This document shows positions 43,700-53,691 of a DNA stretch of 64,000 nucleotides, piece by piece (the stretch's first letter is position 1; each line of letters starts with the position of its first letter). The notes beneath the pieces are model-generated. The model did no database searches, was not told the origin of the DNA, and saw nothing but the letters and a program-made list of their open reading frames with translations. The stretch is from contig JADJDT010000043.1 of assembly GCA_016702545.1 (NCBI GenBank), positions 62,001 to 126,000 of the forward strand, read 5' to 3'. Both the position numbers and the translations under genes were made by a program. Source of the stretch: Pseudomonadota bacterium (GTDB taxonomy: Bacteria > Myxococcota_A > Polyangia > GCA-2747355).

Positions 43700-46186
43700 G
43701 TGGTGGCCGAGCACGATAGCGACGAGCTGGTCGTAGCGCTACAGCGGCAGCGGGGCGCCGACGCGGGCTTCGGCGCTTGGCTGCAGCAGCTTGCTGCGGC
43801 CAAGACGGCGTTCCCGGCCGTGTCCGAGCTGCGCCTGCGCTGGCAGGGCCTGCAGGCGCGCGGGTCGGGCGTTGGCGCGGAGCCCCAGGCGCGCGCGATC
43901 CCCACGACGGCGCTGGGGCGGGCCTTGGCTGCAGCCGACGACGCGGTCTGGCTCGCGCCCTGGCTCTACCTCGCGGTGCGCGTCGGGGTCGCGCAGTGGA
44001 TTCATGCGCGCTTGCACGCCGAGCAGCCGCTGGTCGAGGCCGTGGCCGTGGAGGCGTTCCTCGAGGCCAAGGAGCGCGTGGTGCTGGGCGACACGCCGCC
44101 CTTCCCTTGGCCGCTGGAGCTGGACTTCGGCGCCTTTCGCGGCGATCTGCCGCGCGCGGAGGATGACCGTGGGATCGGCCAGGGACTGAACCTGCTGTGT
44201 GGCTGGCTGTCCGACCGCCTGCGCGCTGCGGGGCCGTCGACGGCGGAGCAGCTGGTGGCCTTCCTCGGTCAGGTCCAGCATCGAGGGCGACCCCTCCTGC
44301 TGCAGCCTGCGTTACGGCGGCCGCCGCTGCTGCGTCAGGCGCTGGCGCGGGCCGACGAGGAGCTCGCCGCGGTGGCCTCGGGCGCCAGCTGGGCGGTGGT
44401 GGAGGCGCGGCTGAGCGCGCTCGGTTTCGCCGCCGGATGGGGCAACACGGCCGGGCGCGCGCGCGAGACGATGCGCCTGCTGTGCGAGGTGCTCGATGCA
44501 CCCGAGCCAGCCGGGGTGCAGCGCTTGTTTGCACGCCTGCCCTTGGTCACGTCGGTGGCGATCATCTCGCCGCACGGGTTTTTCGGGCAGGCGCACGTCC
44601 TGGGCCGGCCCGACACCGGCGGACAGGTGGTCTACATCCTCGACCAGGTGCGCGCGCTCGAGGGCGAGCTGCGGCGGCGACTCGCGGAGCAGGGCCTCGC
44701 GATCGAGCCGCAGATCGTCGTCGTCACCCGACTGATCCCGGAGTCGCCCTCGACCAGCTGCAGCGAGCCCGTCGAGGCCATCAGCGGCACCCGTCACGCG
44801 CACATCATGCGGGTGCCCTTTCGCGACCGCAGCGGCGAGGTGGTGCCGCACTGGATCTCGCGCTTCGAGCTGTGGCCTTATCTCGAGGACTACGCGGCCG
44901 AGGTCGAGCGCGAGCTGATGGCCGAGCTGGGCGGGCCGCCCGGCCTGATGCTCGGCAACTACTCGGACGGCAATCTCGTCGCCTGGCTGATCGCGCACCG
45001 CCAAGGCATCACGCTCGGGAGCGTGGCCCATGCGCTCGAGAAGACGAAGCTGCCGCACGCCGACGTGGAGTGGCGCCGCTACGAGCGCCAGTATCATTTC
45101 GGCTGTCAGGTCTCGGCGGACCTGCTGGCGATGAACGCCGCCGACTTCGTCGTGGTCAGCAGCTTTCAGGAGCTGGCCGGCAGCGCGGCCGGCGGGGTGG
45201 GCCAGTACGAGAGCCACGCCGCGTTCACGCTGCCCGGGCTCTATCGCGTGGTCGATGGCATCGATCCCTTCGACGCGCGCTTCAACATCTTGCCGCCGGG
45301 AGCCGACCCAGCGGTGTATTTCCCCTATGAGGAGAGCGCCCGCCGCTTCAATGACCTGCACGGCGAGCTGGAGGAGCTGCTCTACGGCGACGACGCCCGT
45401 CCGGACGCCCGCGGCGTGTTGGAGGACCGCGAGAAGCCGCTGCTCTTCGCCATCACGCGGCTCGATCGGGTCAAGAACATCTCGGGCCTCGTCGAGTGGT
45501 ACGGACGCAGCGCGCGGCTGCGCGAGCAGGTCAACCTGCTGATCGTGGTCGGCTACGTCGATCCGGGCCGCACCGACGACGAGGATGAGCGCGGCCAGAT
45601 CGAGCGCTTGCACGACTTGATGGACGAGCACCAACTGGACGGCCAGCTGCGCTGGCTGGGTCTGCTGCTGGAGAAGGCGCTGGTGGGCGAACTCTACCGC
45701 TACGTGGCCGACTCGCGCGGCGCCTTCGTCCAGCCGGCGGTCCACGAGGGCTTCGGGCTGACCGTGATCGAGGCGATGTCGTGCGGGTTGCCGACCTTCG
45801 CCACCTTCCACGGCGGGCCGCGCGAGATCATCGAGGACGGGGTCTCGGGCTTCCACCTCGACCCGGCGCGGGGTGAGCAGGCCGCCGAGCGCATGGCCGA
45901 CTTCTTCGAGCGTTGCCGCGACAACCCCGAGCACTGGAGCGCGGTCTCGCGGGCCGCGCTCGAACGGATCGAGCTGCACTACAACTGGTCGCGCTACGCC
46001 GAGCGCCTGGTGACGCTGGCGCAGGTCAGCGGTTGTTGCGCCCAGCTCGCCGCGCGCGCGCGGCGACCGCTGGCGCGCTACCTGGAGGCGTTCTACACGC
46101 TGCAGCTCCGTCCGCTGCTGCGCCAGGTGCCGCGCCGCGATTACGCCGCCGGGCCGCTGCAGCGCGGCAGTACGGGAGGGGACTGA
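43700..46186 (+). CDS. Sucrose synthase
   Basis: 828 residues, the usual length for sucrose synthase (about 800). The N-terminal regulatory half is followed by a GT-B domain with SPHGFFGQAHVLGRPDTGGQ, LEKTKLPHADVEW and the E-x7-E nucleotide-sugar motif in VHEGFGLTVIEAMSCGLP. It reversibly cleaves sucrose with UDP or ADP to fructose and NDP-glucose. No sucrose-phosphate synthase or phosphatase is in the window, so it may act in catabolism or ADP-glucose supply. A GTG start at 43700 is followed by a second GTG at 43703. Confidence 0.93.
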   Translation: MVAEHDSDELVVALQRQRGADAGFGAWLQQLAAAKTAFPAVSELRLRWQGLQARGSGVGAEPQARAIPTTALGRALAAADDAVWLAPWLYLAVRVGVAQWIHARLHAEQPLVEAVAVEAFLEAKERVVLGDTPPFPWPLELDFGAFRGDLPRAEDDRGIGQGLNLLCGWLSDRLRAAGPSTAEQLVAFLGQVQHRGRPLLLQPALRRPPLLRQALARADEELAAVASGASWAVVEARLSALGFAAGWGNTAGRARETMRLLCEVLDAPEPAGVQRLFARLPLVTSVAIISPHGFFGQAHVLGRPDTGGQVVYILDQVRALEGELRRRLAEQGLAIEPQIVVVTRLIPESPSTSCSEPVEAISGTRHAHIMRVPFRDRSGEVVPHWISRFELWPYLEDYAAEVERELMAELGGPPGLMLGNYSDGNLVAWLIAHRQGITLGSVAHALEKTKLPHADVEWRRYERQYHFGCQVSADLLAMNAADFVVVSSFQELAGSAAGGVGQYESHAAFTLPGLYRVVDGIDPFDARFNILPPGADPAVYFPYEESARRFNDLHGELEELLYGDDARPDARGVLEDREKPLLFAITRLDRVKNISGLVEWYGRSARLREQVNLLIVVGYVDPGRTDDEDERGQIERLHDLMDEHQLDGQLRWLGLLLEKALVGELYRYVADSRGAFVQPAVHEGFGLTVIEAMSCGLPTFATFHGGPREIIEDGVSGFHLDPARGEQAAERMADFFERCRDNPEHWSAVSRAALERIELHYNWSRYAERLVTLAQVSGCCAQLAARARRPLARYLEAFYTLQLRPLLRQVPRRDYAAGPLQRGSTGGD

Positions 46187-47440
46187 ATGAAGGCCATCGT
46201 CGTCGGTCAGGATCAACGGCATAGCTTGCGTTGGCAGGAGGTGCCGCAGCCGGTGCCCGCTCCAGACGAGGTCCTGATCAACACCCGCGCGACGGCGGTC
46301 AACCGCGCCGATCTGCTGCAGCGCAGGGGACGCTACGCGCCGCCCCCGGGCGCCAGCGAGGTGCTTGGCCTCGAGGTCGCCGGGGAGGTCGTGCAGTGCG
46401 GGGAGCAGGTCTCCGGCTGGAGCGTCGGCGATCGCGTCTGCGCGTTGCTCGCGGGCGGTGGGTACGCGCAGTACGTGGTCTGCCCGGCCGACCTGCTGTT
46501 GCGCGTGCCGGGGAACATCTCCTTCGCCGAGGCGGCGGCGTTGCCCGAGGCGCTCTACACCAGCTACCTCAACCTCTATGTCGAGGCTCGCTTGCGGCCG
46601 GGCGAGCACGCGCTGATTCACGCCGGTGCGTCGGGGATCGGCACGGTGGCGATTCAGCTCTGCGCGGCGCTCGGCTCGCCGGTCTACGCCACGGCCAGCG
46701 CCGGCAAGCTGCCCCGCTTGCTGCAGCTCGGCGCCACGGCGGTCTTCGATCGCGAGCAGGCGGATTTCGTCGCCGGCGTACAGGCCCTGACCGAGGGGCG
46801 CGGCGTCGACGTGATCCTCGACCCGGTCGGTGCGTCCTACCTGGCGCGTAACCTGACGGCGCTCAACGTCGGGGGCCGCCTGGTCGTGATCGGGCTGCTC
46901 GGCGGCGCCAAGGCCGAGCTGCCGCTCGGCGAGGTCCTGACGCGGCGCCTGCGGATCATCGGCTCGGTGCTACGCGGTCGCAGCGTGGCCGAGAAGGCCG
47001 AGCTGACGCGCGAGCTCGAACGGCGCGTCTGGCCGCTGGTCGCCAGCGGCAAGCTCCGCGCGGTGATCGATCGGGTCTTCAGCATCACCGAGGCCGAGGC
47101 CGCGCACACCCTGCTGCAGTCGAACGAGACCACGGGCAAGCTGACAGTTGGGCGTCGGGCCCGTCAGGCGCAGCGACGAGTAGTGTCTGACGGCTGCACG
47201 CCGCCGACAGGCATCGGCGACCGCAGAGGCGTGCCGCAGGTGCCGCAGTCGGCGGGGCAGAGGCTGCAGTCCTCGCCGGCGTTGCAGGTGCCGTTGCCGC
47301 AGACCGCGGGGGTGCAGGTATTGCCGGCGACGCAGTCGGCGGCGCAGTTGGCGGCGGTCTCGAGCACCCCGTCGCAGACGCAGTCGCCGCAGGTGGTCGC
47401 GCAGTCGGCGCTGCACTGGCCGCCCGCGGCCTCATCGTAG
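46187..47440 (+). CDS. NAD(P)H:quinone oxidoreductase (zeta-crystallin/PIG3 type)
   Basis: 417 residues. GroES-like N-terminus (TRATAVNRADLLQRRGRYA), GLEVAGEVVQCG, and Rossmann site HAGASGIGTVAIQLC place it in the medium-chain quinone reductase family (PIG3-like), without zinc-binding cysteines. The family normally ends near ETTGKLTV, around residue 325; the remaining 90 residues are Gln/Pro-rich and lie antisense to the end of the RCC1-type gene. The normal stop appears lost, giving a 277-bp convergent overlap. The ATG follows the sucrose synthase stop directly (TGA-ATG). Confidence 0.88.
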   Translation: MKAIVVGQDQRHSLRWQEVPQPVPAPDEVLINTRATAVNRADLLQRRGRYAPPPGASEVLGLEVAGEVVQCGEQVSGWSVGDRVCALLAGGGYAQYVVCPADLLLRVPGNISFAEAAALPEALYTSYLNLYVEARLRPGEHALIHAGASGIGTVAIQLCAALGSPVYATASAGKLPRLLQLGATAVFDREQADFVAGVQALTEGRGVDVILDPVGASYLARNLTALNVGGRLVVIGLLGGAKAELPLGEVLTRRLRIIGSVLRGRSVAEKAELTRELERRVWPLVASGKLRAVIDRVFSITEAEAAHTLLQSNETTGKLTVGRRARQAQRRVVSDGCTPPTGIGDRRGVPQVPQSAGQRLQSSPALQVPLPQTAGVQVLPATQSAAQLAAVSSTPSQTQSPQVVAQSALHWPPAASS

Positions 47441-50400
47441 GCGCAGATGCCATCGCCGCAGCGGGACTGGGCGAACGGGGTCCAGGAGCAGCCACCGGCG
47501 GCCGCGCCGAGCGAGCCGCCCCAGTTGGCGCCCCAGCACCAGAGGCTGCCATCGCTGCGCTTCGCGCAGTTATGCACCTCGCCGGAGGCGATGGCGGTGA
47601 CGCCGCTCAGCGCAGCCACGGGCCCCGGGAGCCAGCGGTTGACGGTCGAGCCGTCGCCGAGTTGGCCGCTGTCGTTCCTGCCCCAGCACGAGACGGTGCC
47701 GGCATGGAGCCGCGCGCAGCTTTGGCTGGCGCCGGTCGTGAGCTCCGCGACCGTCGTGCCGAGCGCCGTGACCAAGACGGGGAGCTTGCGTGTCGTCGCC
47801 GAGCCGTCGCCGACCTCGCCGGCGCTGTTCATCCCCCAGCAGTAGAGCTTGCCGTCGGTTCTCGTGGCACAGGAGTGATAGTCGCCGACGGCGACCGCGG
47901 CCGTGAGCGTGCCGAGGGCGGTGATCGCGACCGGCCTCTTGCGTATGGCCGTCGAGCCATCGCCGACCTGACCGACGTCGCTGCGGCCCCAGCAGCGCAG
48001 GGCGTTGGTCGTGAGGCGCGCGCAGGTGTGGTCATGGCCGCCGCTCACCTGGGCCGCCTGGGTGCCGAGCGTGGTGACCGCGACCGGGAGCAGGCGGTCG
48101 ATGTCCGTACCGTCACCGAGGGTGCTCCAGAAGTTGCTGCCCCAGCAGCGCAGCCTCTTGTCGGCCATCACGGCGCAGCTGTGCTCGTAGCCCAAGCCAA
48201 GGCTGACGGTCGCGGTCCCCAGCGCGGTGACGGCGACCGGGCTGAGCCTCTTGACGGTGCTGTTGTCGCCGACCTGGCCGTAGGTATTGTTGCCCCAGCA
48301 CTTGACGGTCCCGTCTTTCAGGCGCGCACAGCCGTGGCCGCCACCCAGGGCGAAGCTGCTGACGGCCGTGCCGAGGGCCGTGACCTTCGTCGGAATGTAG
48401 CGCGAGAGCGTCGTGCCGTCGCCGACTTGCCCGAGGTGGTTCTTGCCCCAGCACCACAGGCTGCCGTCGAGGCGCAGCGCGCAGCTATGCCAGCGGCCGT
48501 TCGCGAGCGGACCGTAGGCCACCCGCTGGCAGTCGTTGGGGTGCGTCGCCTCGGTCTCGCTGCCGGTGCACTTCTTGTCGCCATAGCTCTCCTTGCGACA
48601 GTCCACGGGGCAGCTGGCCAGCGTCTCGGCGCGGCTGCACACCCCGTCACCGCAGTGACAGCGCAGCGAGAGCGTGAGCGTCGGGACCGCGCTGCTGCTC
48701 GCGGTGCCGTCGCCCAGTTGACCGGTCCAGTTATAGCCCCAGCACCACAGGCTGCCGTCGAGGCTCCGCGCGCAGCTATGCGAGGCCCCGGCCACGAGTT
48801 CGGCCGCCGCCAGGCCACCGCCGCTGACCGCTACGGGGAGCGAGCGGGTGACCACCTTCGTGCCGTCGCCGATCTGGCCCATAGCACCGTAGCCCCAGCA
48901 GGAGAGGCTGCCGTTGCCATGCCGAGCACAGGTATGGGAACCGCCCGCTGCCAGCTCGACCACCGTCGTGCCGAGCGCCGTGACAGGCACGGGGCTCCAG
49001 CGATCGGTCGTGGTGCCGTCGCCGATCTGGCCGAGGTGGTTCCTGCCCCAACACGACACGGTCTCGTTGGCGAGCCGCGCACAGGTCTGACTGCCGCCCA
49101 CCGAGAACTTGGTGACCAGCGCCGTGCCCAGCGCGGTGACTGCCGCGGGCGTCGAGCGTGACAGCGTGGTGCCGTCGCCGAGCTGTCCGAAGTCGTTCTT
49201 GCCCCAGCACCACAGGCTGCCGTCGAAGCGCCGCGCGCAGCCGTGGTTCCCACCCAGGTCGAGTTCGGCCGTCGTCGTGCCGAGCGTCGTGAGCTCCACG
49301 GGGCTCCAGCGATCGGTCGTGGTGCCGTCGCCCAGCTCGCCGTTGACGTTGCCACCCCAGCACCACACCTTCCCGTCGGTGCGCCGCACGCAGCGGAAGG
49401 AGGCGCCGGCGACGCCCAGCTCGACGGCGACGCTGGTGCCCAGCCCGGTCACGGCGACGGGAAGGAGGCGCGTGATGGTGCTGCCGTCGCCGATCTGCCC
49501 CGAGGTCGTTCTTGCCCCAGCAGTAGATACGTCCATCGTTGCGACGGGCGCAGGCACCGGCGTTACCGACGAAGACGTCGAGCACGCCAGGGAAGGTCTC
49601 GGACGCCGGGGCGGGTTTCTCCCAGAGCACGGGCCGGGCCATCGAGCTGCCGCCGTCGATGACGCCGCGCCCGAGCTGACCGTAGACGTTGCCACCGAAG
49701 CACCACAGGGTGCCGTCGGACTTCACGGCGCAGCTGCTATCTTCGCCGAGCGCGAAGCGGCCCATGCAGCAGCTCTGGCCGGGCTCGCAGGTGGCGAAGG
49801 TGGGGCAGCGGCGCGGGGTGGCGTCGCCGATGTTGAGGCCGAGCAGCGCCTGGCCCGCACCGATCGGGAAGACCGAGGCGCCGGCGACGGTCTGCGGCGT
49901 CAGCGCTTGGAGGCCCCAGTCTGCGGCCCAGGGGCAGTTCTGCGTGTACCAGGGGGCGACCTTGAGGTCGATGGCGATGCCGTCGAGGGTGCCCATGGAG
50001 GCCAGGTCCGGGTAGGTCGCGTAGCCGGGTTCACCCTGGTTCAGCTCGTTGACGCTGAAGCTCTGGCCGCCGGTGAGGTTGGCGCGGTTGTAGGGGCTGA
50101 CGGCCACGCCATTGCGGCTGGTGGCGGTCTTGAGCGCCACGGCGGCGAGGTAGTCGGCCTCCTTCTTGATGCTGGTCCCCGCGTGCACATCGCGCGGGTT
50201 GAGGTTCCAGGCGTAGTCGAGGGCGTAGCCCGCCACGGGCGTCGTGCCCTGCTTGCTCTCCACGATCGAGGCCAGGTGGCTGCTGAGGAATTGGAAGTGC
50301 TTGTCCCAGTCGTTGGCGCCCCAGGTCAGCTTCGAGAGGTAGACCGGGCGCGGGGAGTTGGTGCCCTCCTTGATGGCGTAGCCGCTGACGCCGTCGGCGA

Positions 50401-51371
50401 GGCGACCCTTGCCGCAGCGGTAGACGGCCTTGTTCTGGGCCTCGTCCCAGCTCTGGATGCAGAGGTAGCGGAAGTAGGTAGTGAAGGGCGGGATCTTGAG
50501 TTTGTTCCCGTCATTCGGATCCGCCACGAGCGCCTGGACCTCGGGCCCGCTGACGGGGTGCAGCAGGAAGGGGCGGTAGCCCCGGTCGGCGCAGGCCAGC
50601 CCGATGCCGCTGAAGACCTCGTAGGTGACGGTCTGGTCGCCGCCGGTGGGGGCGTGAAGCTGCCGTTGGCGTCGAAGTCCTCGTCGATGGTGACCGTCAA
50701 CGTGGCGCGGGCGGGCTGGCCGAGGCGCGATGCCGGGTCGCAGCTCCCGCTACCCCACGCCGTGGGCTCGCCAGCACGGTGTTGGCGCAGCTCACGCGGA
50801 CGCGCTCGAACTGGCTCTTGAGCACCAGCCAGCGCGGCAGCACGACGCTGGCGGTCTTGCCGGCGACGGTGAGCGGGCCGAGGCGGGTGGCGGGGCAGAG
50901 CACCTCGGTCTGGGCGAAGGTGTACTTGGAGAGGTCGGTCACCGTCGTCGAGGGGATTTGCTGCCCGCCGACGTTCATCGCGTTCATCGCGTTCATCGCG
51001 TTCATCGCGTTCATCGCGTTCATCGCGTTCATCGCGTTCATCGCGTTCATCGCGTTCATCGCGTTCATCGCGTTCATCGCGTTCATCGCGTTCATCGCGT
51101 TCATCGCGTTCATCGCGTTCATCGCGTTCATCGCGTTCATCGCGTTCATCGCGTTCATCGCGTTCATCGCGTTCATCGCGTTCATCGCGTTCATCGCGTT
51201 GGTGCTGGCCTGCGCCCGCACCGCCGGCGGCGGCGTCAGGGCGCTGTCGTCGGTCAGCCCGTTGCAGCCCAGCAGCGCCCCCAGCGCCGCCAACGCGCCG
51301 ATGCGCGCCACCCCTAGCCCGCGACTCGACAGCACTCGCCGCGGATGGTCTGACGCATCGACATGAGGCAC
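47164..51371 (-). pseudogene. RCC1-repeat, Cys-rich surface lipoprotein gene with three frameshifts
   Basis: Four segments in successive frames make one protein of about 1,400 codons. Order: lipoprotein signal (ALGALLGC, lipobox cysteine near 51265), 25 AMN tripeptides, an unknown domain, 12 or more RCC1/BLIP-II-like repeats (pattern CARxxDGxLWCWGxNxxGQLGDG), then Cys-rich CGDG/CGNGTCNAGEDCS modules. The frame changes at about 50764 and 50652 (one base missing in GGG and GGGGG) and at 49498-49501 (one base extra in CCCC). The true start is unresolved: the good SD GGAGG at 51371-51375 serves an ATG at 51364 whose frame stops after 16 codons, while GTG 51335 or 51371 opens the lipoprotein frame. 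Decay, assembly error and phase variation all fit. Confidence 0.8.
50973..51197. repeat. 25 perfect tandem copies of a 9-bp unit
   Basis: GTTCATCGC is repeated 25 times without change. On the minus strand it encodes Ala-Met-Asn tripeptides just after the lipid-anchored cysteine of the RCC1-type protein. Because the unit is a multiple of three, copy-number change alters a linker length without breaking the frame. Confidence 0.95.
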
Positions 51372-51455
51372 CTCCAGTTAACAGCCATAAAATAAACAGT
51401 GCGCGAAAGTGCACAAAAAGGCAATCAGAATAATTCGCTCGTCTGTTACTGGAGG
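51371..51455. promoter_or_regulatory. AT-rich divergent region bounded by an inverted repeat
   Basis: CCTCCAGTTAACAG (51371-51384) and CTGTTACTGGAGG (51443-51455) are inverted repeats differing by one extra base. The 58 bp between are AT-rich, in strong contrast to the surroundings, with GTGC-N8-GCAC (51400-51415). The region lies upstream of the RCC1-type gene and, on the other side, of the lipoprotein gene. Part of the left arm is the SD of the RCC1 gene. Confidence 0.5.
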
Positions 51456-51611
51456 AGAGCCTTGATTTCGTGAGGCTTTGCGTCGATCGTCCGGCACGGC
51501 CAGGCCGACCAATCTCGTAGCGCTGGTAGCGCTGACAGGCGCGGCGCTCCGAGCACCGAGCGCGAGCCGCGTGCCGGATCGGCGGGTAACGCCCCGGCGA
51601 AGGAGCAGGAG

Positions 51612-52067
51612 ATGGCCCGGAGACTCGCCCTAACGACGCCTTCCCGCCTGCCGCACGCGGCGTTGCTGCTGGCGCTCGTCGCCTGCGGCGGTGGCGAGAG
51701 CAGCCCACCCGTCGAACAACTCGCGGGTCGCTGGCGCGCCACCCGCATCGAGTACGTCGGCGCCGGTGGCGCGGGCAGCGTGGAGCTGGTGGCCCAGGGT
51801 GGCAGCGGTAGCCTGGTGCTGCGCGCCGAGGGCACGGGGCTGTTGACGCTCACGCCACTCGGAAGGGCGCCGTGGGTCATCGACGCGCCCTGGAGCCTCG
51901 ATGGCGCCTTTCTGACGCTCGGCACGGCGACGAACAACCTGAACTGGGCGATCGAGCTGGCGGCCGATGAGCTGCGGCTGAGCGGCGCGCAGGCCAGCTA
52001 CGACTTCGACGGCGACGGGGCCAGCGAGCCGGCGAAGCTCAACCTCGCCCTCAGCCGCGAGCCGTAG
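51612..52067 (+). CDS. Small lipoprotein with lipocalin-like beta domain
   Basis: 151 residues from the ATG at 51612 with SD AAGGAG. Lipobox LVAC with Cys25. The mature domain begins with VEQLAGRWRATRIEYVG and has regularly spaced strands (SGSLVLRAEGTGLLTL, APWSLDGAFLTLG), the pattern of a META/lipocalin-like META-type beta-barrel lipoprotein. The C-terminus carries DFDGDGASEP, a possible calcium loop. Probably outer-membrane-attached; ligand unknown. Confidence 0.75.
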   Translation: MARRLALTTPSRLPHAALLLALVACGGGESSPPVEQLAGRWRATRIEYVGAGGAGSVELVAQGGSGSLVLRAEGTGLLTLTPLGRAPWVIDAPWSLDGAFLTLGTATNNLNWAIELAADELRLSGAQASYDFDGDGASEPAKLNLALSREP

Positions 52068-52088
52068 CCCTTCCCGTCACGTGGCGCG

Positions 52089-53247
52089 TCATCCGCCCGC
52101 CAGGATGGTGGTGGCGTCGCCGAAGGCATGGGCGCGGAAGCCGGGCTCGAGTGGGAAGGAATGCTCGCCTGCGTGCACCAGGCAGACCTCGTCGAGCCGC
52201 AGACTGTCGCGGGCGGCCCGCATTGATTTGGTGACGGTCGGGGCCGTGGTGCGCTTGATCTCGAAGCCGAGGCGCTGGGTGCCGCGCACAACGAGCAGGT
52301 CGAGCTCGGCGCCGGCGTGCGTGGCCCAGAAGAAGCACTCCTCAGGGCGCGCACCGAGGCGATCGACCAGCTCGGCGAGCACGAAGCCCTCCCACGACGC
52401 GCCGACCTTGGGGTGGTGGTGCAGCTCGCTGGCGGAGGTGACGCCGAGCAGCGTGTGCAGTAGGCCGCAGTCCGCCAAGTACACCTTTGGGCGCGCGCAC
52501 CTGCCGTTTGCTGATGTTCTCGTGCCACGGTTGTAGCTGCCGCAGGACCAGGGCGCTCGTCAGCGCGTCGAGGTAGCGCCGCACCGTCGATGCGGCGACG
52601 GCGAAGGCCCGCGCTAGCTCCGCGCCATTCCAGGTCTGCGCATGGTAGTGGGCGAGCATGCGCCAGAAGCGCTGGAGCGTTGCGGCCGGAATCGCCAGGC
52701 CGAGCTGCGGCACATCACGCTCGACGAAGGTCTGCACGAAGGCTCGGCGCCACTCGGCGCTGGCCTCGTCGCTCTCCGCGAGGAAGGCGCGCGGGAAGCC
52801 GCCGCGCAGCCAGAGCTGCCCCTGCGCGTGCGCCCCAACCTCGTCGAGCGCGAAGCCGCGCAGCGCGTGATAGTGGATCCGTCCGGCCAAGGACTCAGAG
52901 GACTGGCGTAGCAGCTCTGGCGCGGCGCTGCCGAGCACCAGGAAGCGCGTCTGCTGCTCGGGGCGGTCGACCAGCACGCGGAGCACGGGGAAGAGATCAG
53001 GTCGGCGCTGCACCTCGTCGATCACGACCAACCCCTTTAGCGCCGCCAGCGCAAGCTTCGGCTCGGCGAGCCGCGCCAAGTCGTCGGGATCCTCGAGGTC
53101 GAAGCGGGTCGTGGGGCCCGGGTGAGCCGCTGCGACGCGACGCGCCAGCGTGGTCTTGCCCACCTGACGCGCCCCGAGGATGGCGACCACCGGAAAGCGC
53201 GCGAGCGCACCGGCAACGGAAGCCTCATGGCGGGGCCGAGCGATCAT
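52089..53247 (-). pseudogene. DUF4143 AAA-type ATPase, frameshifted
   Basis: N-terminal part from the ATG at 53247: Walker A LGARQVGKTTLARR, Walker B LVVIDEVQRRPDLFP, VLGSAAPELLRQSSESLAGR. The C-terminal DUF4143 part, VYLADCGLLHTLLGV to the TGA at 52089-52091, is in another frame. The break is at 52485-52486 (one extra C in ACACCTTT); removing it restores RAPKVYLADCGLLH, the normal family sequence. Such ATPases are common, dispensable and often decayed; the role is unknown. The family length of about 385 residues is restored by the correction. Confidence 0.85.
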
Positions 53248-53691
53248 GGCCGAATGATCATTGAAAAACGAGCGAAGGAGAAGCGATTTTCAAGCCACAC
53301 AAAGGCGTGAGCCACTCGGTACGTCAACCGATCACGGGAGTCCCCTCTCCGGCTGGGCCGCGGCCGTGGGCGCCGCGCGCACCCACCCGACGCCGATGGG
53401 ACGGGGCAGCAGCGGGAAAAATGGCTGTTGAAGCCGTAACTCGCCGTTTCTCGCGGCGCGCTGCAGCGACGGCACCGAACGGTCGTGGCCCTTGAGGGGC
53501 AGTGGGTAGCCGGTGACTTTCGCGGTGCTCGCGCCTGGGGTACCTCACCCCGAACGAGTTGAAACGGGCGACCCCCCGGTCAGCCCATCAACCCAGAGGT
53601 CTGCCCTCACCTGATCCGTGGTCCGAAGAATCCAGACAGGTCACTCCCGCTGATTGAACGCCTCGCCGCTTTGCACTAGTGTGCCGGCGCG
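53248..53691. other. 444-bp intergenic region without recognisable gene
   Basis: This lies between the divergent DUF4143 remnant and argS. No ORF with SD and family resemblance, no tRNA-like cloverleaf and no strong terminator is seen. AT-rich patches occur at 53255-53300 and 53405-53425, which could hold the argS promoter. Probably contains decayed sequence from the same accessory segment. Confidence 0.5.

Noticed and set aside
50973..51197. CRISPR-like repeated array
   Set aside because: The unit is 9 bp, perfectly contiguous with no spacers, and codes a tripeptide in frame.
50730..51366. Plus-strand open frames with (IAF)n or (VHR)n repeats through the 9-bp array
   Set aside because: They are translations of the same tandem repeat in other frames; no SD and no recognisable domain outside the array.
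53500..53600. Possible tRNA or small structured RNA before argS
   Set aside because: GGGG/CCCC pairs exist but no cloverleaf, no T-loop GTTCRA pattern and no anticodon stem could be folded.
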